Positions 25,029 through 33,500 of a stretch of 64,000 bases of DNA are shown piece by piece. The notes below the pieces were generated by a model, which saw only the letters and a program-made list of their open reading frames with translations, did no database searches and was not told the DNA's origin. Position numbers and translations under genes: made by a program. Position 1 is the stretch's first letter; each line of letters begins with the position of its first letter. Source of the stretch: JAHBVH01 sp034432375 (GTDB lineage Bacteria > Chloroflexota > Anaerolineae > Caldilineales > Caldilineaceae). The stretch is taken from the NCBI GenBank assembly GCA_034432375.1, contig DAOUCA010000171.1, positions 1 to 64,000 of the forward strand. Direction: 5' to 3'.

Positions 25029-27014
25029 ATGATTGGTTCTATAATCCTTCAAATTTTGTTATTAATTGGGGCGCTCTGTCTCCTGGGGCTGCTCTTCCTG
25101 TGGGTGCGCTATATCCCCAACACACGAGTGGGCATTGTCGAGAAACGCTATAGCAGCAAAGGCTCGATCAAAAGCGGCTTTATTGCGCTCAATGGGGAGG
25201 CGGGCTTTCAGCCCAATCTGCTGCGTGGCGGCGTTCATTTTCTGACGCCCTTTCAATATGCCGTGCACATGGCACCACTGGTGACTATCCCGCAAGGGCG
25301 CATTGGCTATATCTTTGCGCGCGATGGCCAACCGTTGAGCCCCACCCAGGTGCTCGCTTCCAATGAAACGGCACACGATTTTCAGGATGTGGTCAGCTTT
25401 ATGCAGGCCGGTGGCCAGCGCGGCCCCCAACGGATGATCCTGCGTGAAGGCACCTACGCCATCAATCTAGCGCAGTTTGTCGTCATCACCGCCGAGAAGG
25501 TCTATACATTGGCCCTAAACCGTGACGACGATGCCGTGATTCACCAGATGGCGGATTTGATTACGCAGCGCAATGGCTTTACGCCAGTCGTGCTCAAGGA
25601 TGCCGATGACTCGGTCGGCGTGGTGACGGTGCACGATGGGCCGTCGCTGCCCCAAGGCGAGATTATTGCGCCGCCGGTGGGCGATGATCCAGCCGTTGAG
25701 AGCACCTATCACAACAAATTCCAGGATCCCGACCGCTTCTTGAAGGCGAATGGCATGCGCGGCCGACAGCTGCAGATGTTGGTCGAAGGCACCTATTACA
25801 TCAACCGTCTCTTTGCCACCATCGAGATGATCCCGAAAACGGTAATCGATGTCGGCATGGTCGGGGTTGTCGTCTCGTACACCGGCAACATTGGTGCCGA
25901 TCTGTCGGGCATCGACTACAAACATGGCGAGTTGGTCAACCGTGGCAACCGCGGTGTCTGGAACGAGCCGCTGCTGCCGGGCAAATATGCCTTTAATACC
26001 TATGCCGGCCAGGTGGTGCTGGTGCCGACGACCAATATCATTCTGAAGTGGAATCGGCGCGAGATTGGCTCCCATCGCTTTGATGAGAATCTGGCCGAAG
26101 TGTCGCTGATCACCAAAGATGCCTTTGAGCCGCTGTTGCCGCTCTCGGTGGTGGTGCACATTGATTACCGCAAAGCACCGTTGGTAATTCAGCGTTTTGG
26201 CGATGTCAAGCGGCTGGTTGAGCAGACCCTGGACCCGCTGGTGGCCGCCTATTTCAAGAACATCGGCCAAACCCGCACGTTGATCCAGTTGATCCACGAA
26301 CGTAGCGAGATCCAGGATCTCTCCAGCCGCGATATGCATGAGAAATTTGCACGCTACAATCTGGAGTTGGAAGAGGTGCTAATTGGTACGCCGACCTCTT
26401 CGCAAGGTGATACGCACATCGAAAATATTCTGACGCAATTACGTTCGCGCCAGATTGCGATGGAGCAGATCGAGACCTATGCGCGCCAGCAGGATGCCGC
26501 GGTCAAGGAGCGCGAGTTGCGCGAAGCCCAATCGCGTGCGCTGCAACAGACCAAGATCACCGAGTCCGAATTGAGCATTACGGTGCAGGGCAACGAGGGC
26601 AAGGCAGAGTACCAACGGGCGCTACAGCAGGCCGCACAGATCCGGGCGCTGGCCGAAGCCGAAGCCGAGAAAGCCGCCCGCATCGGTATCGGTCAGGCGA
26701 TTGCCGTCGAGGAACAGGTCCGTGCCTATGGTGGCCCGCAATACCAAGTGACCCAGCAGGTGATGAACCGCTTTGCCGAAGCGATCCAACAGGCCAAGGT
26801 CGATGTGGTGCCACGTGTGGTCATCGGTGGCAATGGCAGCGGCGATGGTGGGCAGTACAATTTGATGGAGGGGCTGATGGCGATTCTGCTCTCCGAACGG
26901 ATGGGGGTTGCCGTCAATGATAGTACCGGCAGTGCGCCGGCCAAACCCGAGGTGGTAGCGCTGCGGGAACAGATCTACCAAGGATTAAGCGCAAAAGCGA
27001 AAGAACAGGAATAG
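25029..27014 (+). CDS. SPFH/Band 7 (flotillin-like) membrane scaffold protein
   Basis: 661 residues with an N-terminal membrane helix (IILQILLLIGALCLLGLLFL), then a long extramembrane part. SPFH-type sequence is seen around residues 200-450 (for example TVIDVGMVGVVVSYTG and FGDVKRLVEQTLDPLVAAYF), followed by an Ala/Glu/Gln-rich coiled coil (VKERELREAQSRALQQ; RALAEAEAEKAARIGIGQA) at ~470-590, and a Gly-rich stretch (GGNGSGDGGQYN) near the end. Flotillin-like proteins organise membrane domains and form large oligomers. The N-terminal ~200 residues are larger than in classic flotillins and show repeated LREGTYAIN / VEGTYYINR motifs. An AAAGG site precedes the ATG. It stands alone, with no NfeD-type partner adjacent. 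Confidence 0.85.
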   Translation: MIGSIILQILLLIGALCLLGLLFLWVRYIPNTRVGIVEKRYSSKGSIKSGFIALNGEAGFQPNLLRGGVHFLTPFQYAVHMAPLVTIPQGRIGYIFARDGQPLSPTQVLASNETAHDFQDVVSFMQAGGQRGPQRMILREGTYAINLAQFVVITAEKVYTLALNRDDDAVIHQMADLITQRNGFTPVVLKDADDSVGVVTVHDGPSLPQGEIIAPPVGDDPAVESTYHNKFQDPDRFLKANGMRGRQLQMLVEGTYYINRLFATIEMIPKTVIDVGMVGVVVSYTGNIGADLSGIDYKHGELVNRGNRGVWNEPLLPGKYAFNTYAGQVVLVPTTNIILKWNRREIGSHRFDENLAEVSLITKDAFEPLLPLSVVVHIDYRKAPLVIQRFGDVKRLVEQTLDPLVAAYFKNIGQTRTLIQLIHERSEIQDLSSRDMHEKFARYNLELEEVLIGTPTSSQGDTHIENILTQLRSRQIAMEQIETYARQQDAAVKERELREAQSRALQQTKITESELSITVQGNEGKAEYQRALQQAAQIRALAEAEAEKAARIGIGQAIAVEEQVRAYGGPQYQVTQQVMNRFAEAIQQAKVDVVPRVVIGGNGSGDGGQYNLMEGLMAILLSERMGVAVNDSTGSAPAKPEVVALREQIYQGLSAKAKEQE

Positions 27015-27088
27015 CCGCTGCTGGTGCCAACGCTCCGGCGTAGGCACCTCTCTCTGGCGCTCCAGCGGATTAACAAAATACCGAAGTA

Positions 27089-27145
27089 CGGAGGCTGAGC
27101 TTGTCGAAGCCGTAGCGGCTACGGCTTCGACAAGCTCAGCCTCCG
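27089..27145. repeat. Perfect 28-bp-arm palindrome (CTTCGACAAGCTCAG family)
   Basis: Arms 27089-27116 and 27118-27145 are exactly complementary around one central base. The core CTTCGACAAGCTCAG also appears as single intragenic copies at 2307-2323 and 30682-30698. It lies 75 bp after the SPFH stop codon and may form the transcript end there. Confidence 0.9.
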
Positions 27146-27332
27146 CTCATTGTCCTGTTTAATGCTTAACTTGTTCCAGCATCTAGTCGCCGTGGGCAGG
27201 GTGGGCTGTGCTCGGTACTGCAAATTTCTTGATGTTAGGGCCAATTGGCCTACAAGCGCCCCGTGTGTATATAATACGACCGTTTTCTTAATGGTCAGTG
27301 CCCTGCCGCCAGTTGTGGACTGGCTAGTGACA

Positions 27333-27408
27333 AATAGAGTTGTTGCTAATTAAATGCTGAGGCTGAAGTGACTGTCACCTAGATCCGTTAAAAAGCAACA
27401 ACTCTATT
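27333..27408. repeat. 15-bp inverted repeat, long loop
   Basis: AATAGAGTTGTTGCT (27333-27347) and its exact complement (27394-27408) enclose a 46-nt loop, upstream of the Ig-like secreted protein gene. Purpose unknown; it may be part of a leader structure or a remnant element. Confidence 0.7.
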
Positions 27409-27433
27409 GATTGCACGCTAGACCGCGGTTGTG

Positions 27434-27488
27434 ACGAGAAGATGCGTTTTTCGACCATTTACCAGACAAGCAAAACGCATCTTCTCGT
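27434..27488. repeat. 17-bp inverted repeat
   Basis: ACGAGAAGATGCGTTTT (27434-27450) and its exact complement (27472-27488) enclose a 21-nt loop, ending 48 bp before the ATG of the Ig-like secreted protein. The right arm is not followed by a T-run, so a simple terminator is unlikely. The remaining 27015-27535 region shows no supported gene. Confidence 0.75.
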
Positions 27489-27535
27489 ACAGAGCTTAGT
27501 TTAGACGGGCCAGGGCTTTGCGACAAAGGGCAACT

Positions 27536-29137
27536 ATGCTAGGACAATTTGGTTCACGCATTAATCGCGTTACTTGTTACCGCTCAGCGCTGCTCTGGAC
27601 AGCGCTCGGCTTCATGCTGATTAACTCGGTAGTGGGCGCTGCATCGACCAGAGCAACGGCAGCGCCATTGCAGCCTTCTCGGCAATGGTACCTAGGCAAC
27701 GCGCTTGTGCAGCCAGCAGGCACAGCCGGTGCGCAAGCCTTTATCGAAGTCACCCCTTACGGCAACATCAACGCCAGCACCTACAATGACAATGCCTTTC
27801 GCATTACCAACAACGCCACCGCCGGCCAGAGCATCACCTCCCTCACCGTCGACCTGCGCACCACGATCTTGCCCGACATTGTCTTCGACCCCGATGGCAA
27901 AGCCGGTGATCTCGTCGCCAAAGCTTTTACCCCCAACGACGGCAGCGCGGCAACCGGCTACGTCAGCCACCAGTTAAGTGACTTCCACAATGGCATTGAC
28001 GACAGCGAAGGCTTTGACCGGCTACAGGTGAGCTTCAATGATTTTAACCCCGGCGAGAATTTTGGTTTTTCGATTGATATCGACCCGACGACGATCAAGG
28101 GGACAAATTCGCCTGGCCCTGGCGAATCTGGCAGCGTCTCCGGCTTGGAATTGATCGGTGCCACCATCACCGTCAGCTTTAGCGATGGCAACACCATCAG
28201 CGCGCACTTGTTCCATCGCGAAAACAGTGACAGCGGCTCCGAAGCAATAGTGCACGCCAGCGCGCCGGCAGCACCAACCATTGCGATCCCTGGCGTCACC
28301 ACACCGACGACCCTCTTTAGCGCCGCGCAAAACATCCAGGTCAACGCCCCTGCCGGCAGCACCGTGCGGCTCTTGCGCGTGGAAGGGGCGCTCTTTGAAC
28401 AGACGGGCGGTGGCTATGATGTGGATCCCTTTGAGGCCAACAGCGCGGTAACCTGGCAGGAGCAGAGCGCCACCGTTGATAACAGCGGGCTGGTCACCGT
28501 TCCCGTCACGTTGACCAAGAGCAATACCGACGGTGGACTCAATTATCTGGTGGCCGTGGTCGAAGCGAGTGACGACACAACCGGCGCGACCTCCAACCTG
28601 CTTGTGATCGACTATGCGCCCGAAGGCAACGCCGCACCGACGATTGCGCCAATTGCCAACCAAAGCAGCACCGAAGGGGCAACGGTCGCCGTAACGGTGA
28701 CGGCAACCGATCCAGACAACCGACCGCAGCCCCTTACCTTTAGCGCCACCAACCTACCTCCAGGGCTGACCATCAACGCCACGACCGGACAGATTGGTGG
28801 CACCATTGCTGCCGGCTGCGCTGCCGGCAGTCCCTATGCCGTCAGCATTAATGTCAGCGACGGTGCGGATAGCGCCGACACAACCTTTCAATGGAGCGTA
28901 AGCCCACCGCCAACCGGCACCCCACCCACCAGGACACCGACCCCCATTGTAACCCCTTCGGCAACAGCCACAGCAACCAGTCCGGCCTCATCCACGGCGA
29001 CGGCTACTGCGACCGCAACGGCCACCCCCACGGCGACACTAGAACGCACCGCCACCCCCACTCCCACGCCGACCGCCACCATTGATCCCCAAACGGGAGG
29101 GGAACAGAGGATTTTGCTGCCACTGATCCGTCGGTAG
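27536..29137 (+). CDS. Secreted protein with putative-Ig (He_PIG) module, Thr/Pro linker and LPL C-terminus
   Basis: 533 residues from ATG 27536 (AAAGGG just upstream; a TTG at 27518 is possible). An N-terminal signal (LLWTALGFMLINSVVGAAS) leads to a ~300-residue Asp/Thr/Gly-rich, probably all-beta region (WYLGNALVQPAG; DIVFDPDGKAGD; GFSIDIDPTTIKG), which I cannot assign. A dystroglycan/He_PIG-type Ig module follows (PTIAPIANQSSTEGATVAV; LPPGLTINATTGQI) with two cysteine-free strands and one Cys loop. Next is a Thr/Pro/Ala linker (TPTPTATPT style) and the end RILLPLIRR, matching the C-terminal motif of the other exported proteins here. This layout of globular part, flexible linker and short hydrophobic end suggests attachment to the cell surface. 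No catalytic motif is visible. Confidence 0.82.
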   Translation: MLGQFGSRINRVTCYRSALLWTALGFMLINSVVGAASTRATAAPLQPSRQWYLGNALVQPAGTAGAQAFIEVTPYGNINASTYNDNAFRITNNATAGQSITSLTVDLRTTILPDIVFDPDGKAGDLVAKAFTPNDGSAATGYVSHQLSDFHNGIDDSEGFDRLQVSFNDFNPGENFGFSIDIDPTTIKGTNSPGPGESGSVSGLELIGATITVSFSDGNTISAHLFHRENSDSGSEAIVHASAPAAPTIAIPGVTTPTTLFSAAQNIQVNAPAGSTVRLLRVEGALFEQTGGGYDVDPFEANSAVTWQEQSATVDNSGLVTVPVTLTKSNTDGGLNYLVAVVEASDDTTGATSNLLVIDYAPEGNAAPTIAPIANQSSTEGATVAVTVTATDPDNRPQPLTFSATNLPPGLTINATTGQIGGTIAAGCAAGSPYAVSINVSDGADSADTTFQWSVSPPPTGTPPTRTPTPIVTPSATATATSPASSTATATATATATPTATLERTATPTPTPTATIDPQTGGEQRILLPLIRR

Positions 29138-29308
29138 AAGGGGGAGATTGAAGGGGAAGAAGTGACTGGCTGTACGTGCCATGTGCCTATCCTCCTGCGT
29201 GACGTTCTAACCAATCATCAAACCGTTTGGATCAGATCGTATAGGTCCATCATGATCATTAACAGAGAGATGCCCTCGTCCCGTAGGGACGCTTGATCTT
29301 AGGGAATT

Positions 29309-29674
29309 TTACACCTCCAGCCGTGCGCAGTTGGCTACGTGGTTCACTTGTCCATTGCCCTGCCGATCTGCTTGACGGTAAGTAAGAAACGCCCGGAACA
29401 AGGCAAAGAAGCGAGCTAAAGCAGCGGCCTCATCATCGGTCTGCGCCAAAATCAACCGAGACCAGCTTTCCGTTGTCTGGATCTTCAATTGCTGCTGCAG
29501 CCACGGCTGAAAAGCCCGAAATTCCTGCTCTTGTGCGGATAGGGGTAGCTCCATCTGGCGGCGGGCAAATTGGTAACCGTTAAGGAACATGTAGAGGTTG
29601 CTCAGCGAAGGCGCGCCAATATAAAGACCGGGCTTAGCTTGGATCTGGTGGAGCAGGTCGTATAGGTCGATCAT
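29309..29674 (-). CDS. Putative immunity-type protein (PGLYIG motif)
   Basis: 121 residues from ATG 29674, preceded by GAGGGA; it begins 17 nt after the stop of the toxin-like gene, so the two are co-transcribed. The N-terminus carries KPGLYIGAPSLSNLYMFLNG, followed by a helical segment with aromatic residues (FQPWLQQQLKIQ) and FFALFRAFLTY. I recall small proteins with a similar P-G-(L/M)-Y-(I/L)-G start encoded beside polymorphic toxins, but I cannot name the family. Position directly after a papain-fold toxin-like gene is the main support for an immunity role. A cytosolic location is expected since there is no signal peptide. Confidence 0.6.
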   Translation of the reverse strand: MIDLYDLLHQIQAKPGLYIGAPSLSNLYMFLNGYQFARRQMELPLSAQEQEFRAFQPWLQQQLKIQTTESWSRLILAQTDDEAAALARFFALFRAFLTYRQADRQGNGQVNHVANCARLEV

Positions 29675-29691
29675 CGTATATTCCCTCGCAA

Positions 29692-30024
29692 TCAAAATGG
29701 CCTCTCAGCCACATCAAAGCCATCCATACTTTCAAAATCATCAAGCCATGCCGCTTTGGTAATACCAGTCTGCGGAAGGTTATCAAATACTTGGCCGTCT
29801 ACTTCAACGCCGTGGTGACATCCGTTTTGGGTGATACTCCTATGGCCACCCACCCTTGCGCTAATCATAAAATCACTACCCCGCGTCCGCAGTAGCAAAC
29901 GTGATCCACGAATACCCTGGCGCTTTAACCAACGCTCCATCTCGTCTGCACAAGCTTCACACTGAAAAACATCATACTTTGCTGCAATTGCAACCAGCGT
30001 ACTATAGATATCATTAACGGTCAT
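29692..30024 (-). CDS. Papain-fold toxin-2-like (Tox-PL-2) small protein
   Basis: 110 residues. The arrangement CEACADEMERWLKRQGI, then SITQNGCHHGVEVDG and VFDNLPQTGI matches the layout of papain-fold toxin 2 domains: nucleophile Cys (C22 or C25), His (H70/H71) followed by Gly, and FDN (D81/N82). Such domains are usually C-terminal tips of polymorphic toxins acting as peptidases or deamidases on host proteins. Here the domain stands alone, with no delivery module or signal peptide. The next gene (29674) is a likely immunity partner. A -10-like TATAAT lies on the minus strand at 30069-30074. Similar stand-alone versions occur in cyanobacteria, where the function is not established. It could also be a domesticated enzyme. 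Confidence 0.65.
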   Translation of the reverse strand: MTVNDIYSTLVAIAAKYDVFQCEACADEMERWLKRQGIRGSRLLLRTRGSDFMISARVGGHRSITQNGCHHGVEVDGQVFDNLPQTGITKAAWLDDFESMDGFDVAERPF

Positions 30025-30314
30025 GGAGAGCTTTTACCTGGGGTTAGGTTGTCGGTTTACTTATTGATATTATAGCACAACAGCGATCGTTCAGCACACC
30101 GTCAAAAGGTCGATGGTCGATGTATAAGGATCGTAAACTCGTTTGGCATCAATCGATTGGGCATCTAATCATAATACGCCACCACCACAGCCACGCCATC
30201 CGTTCAATCTGCTCCCCAAATCCGTAGACAGCCCCCATACCACTGGCAGGCTTTACGCCTGCCCATCAGAGTCAGAGTACCAGAGTGCAGTCTTCAGAGT
30301 AACAGAGCGCCGAG

Positions 30315-32078
30315 CTAAAGAACAGGGACGGAAAAAAGACCAACCACCACCCGAATCCCACCGTTGGCGTAACGAGAAGGATACCAATTGAAGCGGCGGA
30401 GCGCGGACGCATTGTACGAATCGAGGCTCCACGAACCGCCCCGCACGACGCGGCGGGCGTCCCCCTCCTCTTGGATCTTATCGGGGCTGTCGTACTCATT
30501 CAGACGCCACTCACACACGTTGCCGCTCAGATCTTCGATGCCAAAGGGCGAGAGATTGAACGGGTACATACCCACGGCACCTGTCTTTTGTAGGTAATGC
30601 GGACCTTCTGTTTGCCATGTTTCATCAATGTTGGCATATCCTGATGTATAGTCCGCGCCCCACGGATAGCGCCGCCCGGTTCCTGAGCCTGTCGAAGGAC
30701 CACGCTCCGCCTTTTCCCACTGCCATTCGGTCGGCAGGGTGATCCGCCAATCGGTGCGCCCTTGTAATTCCGACGGCAGCAACGATGGAGTTGCTTGTGC
30801 CTTGGCCGTTAACCAGCGACAGAAAGCAACTGCATCGTACCAACTGACCCGCTCGCGCGGATGGTTATAGAATTTAAACGCCTGATCACCTGGTCTGGCT
30901 TTGTCTGCTTCCGGTGCCGCCAATCCCTTCCACCACGCCGAATTGCGAAAGCCATCCCCATCATCGAGAAAGGGCTGAAACTGCCCATAGGTCACCGGAT
31001 AGCGAGCCATCCAGAAGGTTGGCTCGGTGCGGCGTTCGTCTTCTTGATAGATGAATTCGCGGCGGCCCTGTTCGTCAGTTTCAGAGATCGGCACCCAATC
31101 AATATCCGGCAGACCACTAGGACGGCAGCCAACGCCCTTACGGGTATCGTGCTCCAGGCGGCGGCCCAACAATTCACCGGCCAGGTTGCGCTCTGCCGGC
31201 GTAAAGTGGGTATCATCGGTCAGAACACGATGGGTGACGTTGATGAGTTCGTCATAGGCGTACCGGATGGAACGATTGCGGCGGTCGAAACGGTCCAGCG
31301 CAAAGAGATCGTGGCGCTGCGCCATCGTCAACGCCACCAACACCGCGGCCGTGTGCGCATCTTCTTCCATATAGGGGCGGCAGAGTTCGTCGAGCAGCGC
31401 CCACACCTCACCAGCTTCGCCCTGGCGGATTAACTCGTCCGATGCAAGCAGTGCCACATTGCGCCAGAGCGCCGGCTGTTCGAGCACACGATGGAGCAAG
31501 CCGTCGGGGAATTGGCGATCCGCGGCAACCGGCGGGATGCGCTTGGGGTCGCGACAGGTCAGTTCACAGGCGGCCAGGTGCTCTTGAAAGGAGCGGTGGC
31601 TGAAGTAGAAGTGGCCGCGTTGGGGCGAGATGAATAAGCCGGCACGGCGCTCCAGGTATTCGGCCACATCCTGTGCATTCAACTGCAGATTGGCATCCTC
31701 GATCTCATCCAACAGTCGGCTGGTGCGAAAGCGGGTCGTGTCTTCGCCTGGTTGGCGCTGTTCATGGACTGTACAGGCCAGCCGCTCCAAAATCGGGCGT
31801 AAGTGCGCCGGCGGGATCTGTAATTTTTCCGCCACAGAGAGATCCGGAGCCCGTTTGCGTGTCCACTTGTCAAGCAACAGATTGACGGCGCGGCGGTAGA
31901 GGTCGGCTTGGGTGGCGGGGAGTTGGAAGCGAGATGCGCCTTCCCGGAAGAGGGCGACGTGCTCTTCGCCTACGAGTGTGCTTGTGCCCTCTTCCTGGAA
32001 GGGCGGTTCCCCAAAGCAGGGCGCTGGGGGACTTGGTCTTCCAAGAAGGGGCGTTGACTTTTTTGGGATGAGAAACAT
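30315..32078 (-). pseudogene. 5'-truncated STAND (NACHT-type) protein with formylglycine-generating-enzyme-like (SUMF1) C-terminus
   Basis: The frame (587 codons from ATG 32078; open to 32177) lacks any P-loop or Walker B. It begins with low-complexity sequence and then shows the part that normally follows a NACHT NTPase: a winged-helix-like AVNLLLDKW, and FSHRSFQEHLAACELT. A helical middle is followed by a full FGE-sulfatase module (MARYPVTYGQFQPFLDDGDG; WITLPTEWQWEKAERG-like; YPWGADYTSGYANIDET; GNVCEW; RVVRGGSWSLD). In intact relatives this module sits at the C-terminus behind an effector and NTPase. I infer a gene that lost its N-terminus, perhaps when the neighbour at 32113 was joined. 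It contains an in-frame CCTTCGACAGGCTCAGG repeat giving PSTGSGTG at 30682-30698. It might still be expressed as a shortened protein. Confidence 0.65.
30682..30698 (-). repeat. Intragenic copy of the CTTCGACARGCTCAG repeat
   Basis: On the minus strand this reads CCTTCGACAGGCTCAGG and encodes PSTGSG inside the FGE-like module, between EWQWEKAERG and RRYPWG. Related proteins usually have a much shorter connection there, so an in-frame insertion is inferred. Confidence 0.7.
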
Positions 32079-32103
32079 CGGTTGCCCCTTCCGGGAAGGG
32101 TGG
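31939..32103. repeat. Four CTTCC/GGAAG palindromes at about 48-bp spacing
   Basis: Imperfect copies of CCTTCC-n-GGAAGGGCG centre near 31945, 31995, 32042 and 32093, at the 5' end of the truncated STAND/FGE gene. They resemble a decayed tandem array about 48 bp in period and give the odd low-complexity N-terminal translation there. Confidence 0.5.
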
Positions 32104-32112
32104 TAGCTGGCC

Positions 32113-33210
32113 TCACGCGGCGTATTTGCGCACGGCATCATGGTTGAGTCGCACACCCAGGCCAGGCTTGTCGGCAAGGAGAATATCCCCTTGTTCCAGG
32201 CGGATCGGTTCGTCGAGCAGATCGTCGATCCAGTCGACGTCGCCCAGTTGATATTCGAGGATCATGAAATTAGCAGTCGCCGCGCAGACATGGGCCGAGG
32301 CGATGGTGCAGACAGGGCCGACCATGTTGTGCGGTGCGATCGGCACGCGATAGGTCTCGGCCGCGGCGGCGATGCGCTTCAATTCCATGATACCACCGGT
32401 GCGCGCCAGGTCGGGCATGATGATATCGGCGGCCTGGCTTTCGAGCAGTTCGCGGAAGGCAAAGCGGGTTTCGAGCAGCTCGCCGGTGCAGATCGGCGTG
32501 GCCGATTCAAGGGCGACACGCGCCATTGTTTTGAGATTGTTCATGTTGACCGGGTCTTCGATCCAAAGCAGATCGTAGTCGCGCAAGACCTGATCGAGCC
32601 GGATCGCCGAAGGCAGGTCAAAGGCCCCATGCCCATCGATGCAGAGATCGACATCGACGCCAACCGCCTCACGCACCGAGCGCACCATCGCTTCGGTCAG
32701 CCGCAGATCGGCACTCGTCAGCACGCCGTTGATCGAGTGGCCGGAGGCGATCGGCTCATCGACATCCATCTTGAGCGCGGTCAGGCCGGACGCAACCGCT
32801 TCGACCGCTTTGGCCGCATACTCTTCCTCGACGTAATCGGCACCGCGGAAGAAGCCATCGGCATAGACGCGTACCCGTTCGTGGCAGAGGCCGCCGAGCA
32901 ATTGGTAGATGGGGGTGCCCAGGCTTTGACCGAGGATGTCCCAAAGCGCACTTTCGATGCCGCTAATCGCGGCCATGTTGACCCCTTTGCGCACGAGATC
33001 CTGCCAGATCGCCTCGATGCGCCGTGGGTCACTGCCAATGAGCGTTGCGCCCGCCTCGGCAATCGATTGGGCGACGCCACTCGACTTGTAGCCGAGCGCC
33101 TCGCCCAAGCCGGTGAGTCCTTCATCGGTCTCGACTTCGACAAAGAACATGGGGAAGCGCGGCCAGTGGCGGCCTTTGACGGGGTAGACGTTGACAGCGG
33201 TGATCTTCAT
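32113..33210 (-). CDS. Mandelate racemase/muconate lactonizing enzyme family protein (galactonate dehydratase-like)
   Basis: 365 residues from ATG 33210; the longer frame upstream translates the CACAGAG repeat and is rejected. This is an enolase-superfamily (beta/alpha)8 enzyme: the N-terminal capping domain starts MKITAVNVYPVKGRHWPRF, and the barrel carries the metal ligands Asp in DLCIDGHGAFD, Glu in WIEDPV and Glu in CTGE, with the general base His in VPIAPHNMVGP. The ANFMILEYQ end resembles acid-sugar dehydratases of the galactonate/gluconate type. Typical reaction: Mg-dependent dehydration of a sugar acid to a 2-keto-3-deoxy acid; the substrate cannot be read from sequence. The upstream gene on the same strand is a Gfo/Idh/MocA oxidoreductase, consistent with a sugar oxidation and dehydration pair. 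Confidence 0.88.
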   Translation of the reverse strand: MKITAVNVYPVKGRHWPRFPMFFVEVETDEGLTGLGEALGYKSSGVAQSIAEAGATLIGSDPRRIEAIWQDLVRKGVNMAAISGIESALWDILGQSLGTPIYQLLGGLCHERVRVYADGFFRGADYVEEEYAAKAVEAVASGLTALKMDVDEPIASGHSINGVLTSADLRLTEAMVRSVREAVGVDVDLCIDGHGAFDLPSAIRLDQVLRDYDLLWIEDPVNMNNLKTMARVALESATPICTGELLETRFAFRELLESQAADIIMPDLARTGGIMELKRIAAAAETYRVPIAPHNMVGPVCTIASAHVCAATANFMILEYQLGDVDWIDDLLDEPIRLEQGDILLADKPGLGVRLNHDAVRKYAA

Positions 33211-33261
33211 AGGAAGAGTCCTTTCTGAGTGGTGATTGGTGAATGATGGATTAAATTTCTG

Positions 33262-33450
33262 CCACAGAGGACACAGAGGACACAGAGAGCACAGAGATTT
33301 TTCTAAACCACTGTTGCGGGTTGCGTAAATTGTTCTGGGAAGGGAGAGAGAGAGATTTTCCTTGTACCGTTCTCGCAGCTGACACAATTCGCGCAGAGCA
33401 CCGCATCGCCGGAAAACGCTTTTCTCTGTGTCCTCTGTGCTCTCTGTGGT
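33262..33450. repeat. Inverted CACAGAGGACACAGAG repeats
   Basis: A CCACAGAGGACACAGAGGA-type array at 33262-33298 and its inverted counterpart at 33424-33450 flank ~125 bp, between the two sugar-catabolism genes. This motif family is widespread in intergenic DNA of several phyla; here it looks like a non-coding palindromic element. Confidence 0.8.
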
Positions 33451-33500
33451 TTTGATTGCAGTGATTGTTTCACCCAAAAGCGCAACTCCTGCCACGAACC

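Noticed and set aside
30143..30391. 82-codon plus-strand frame
   Set aside because: Composition and lack of a ribosome site suggest non-coding; it overlaps the end of the truncated STAND/FGE gene.
32140..33228. 362-codon plus-strand frame opposite the enolase-superfamily gene
   Set aside because: The minus-strand gene has clear catalytic motifs; the opposite frame has none.
33211..33495. N-terminal extension of the enolase-superfamily enzyme
   Set aside because: The translation reads through the CACAGAG intergenic repeat; the family start is at 33210.
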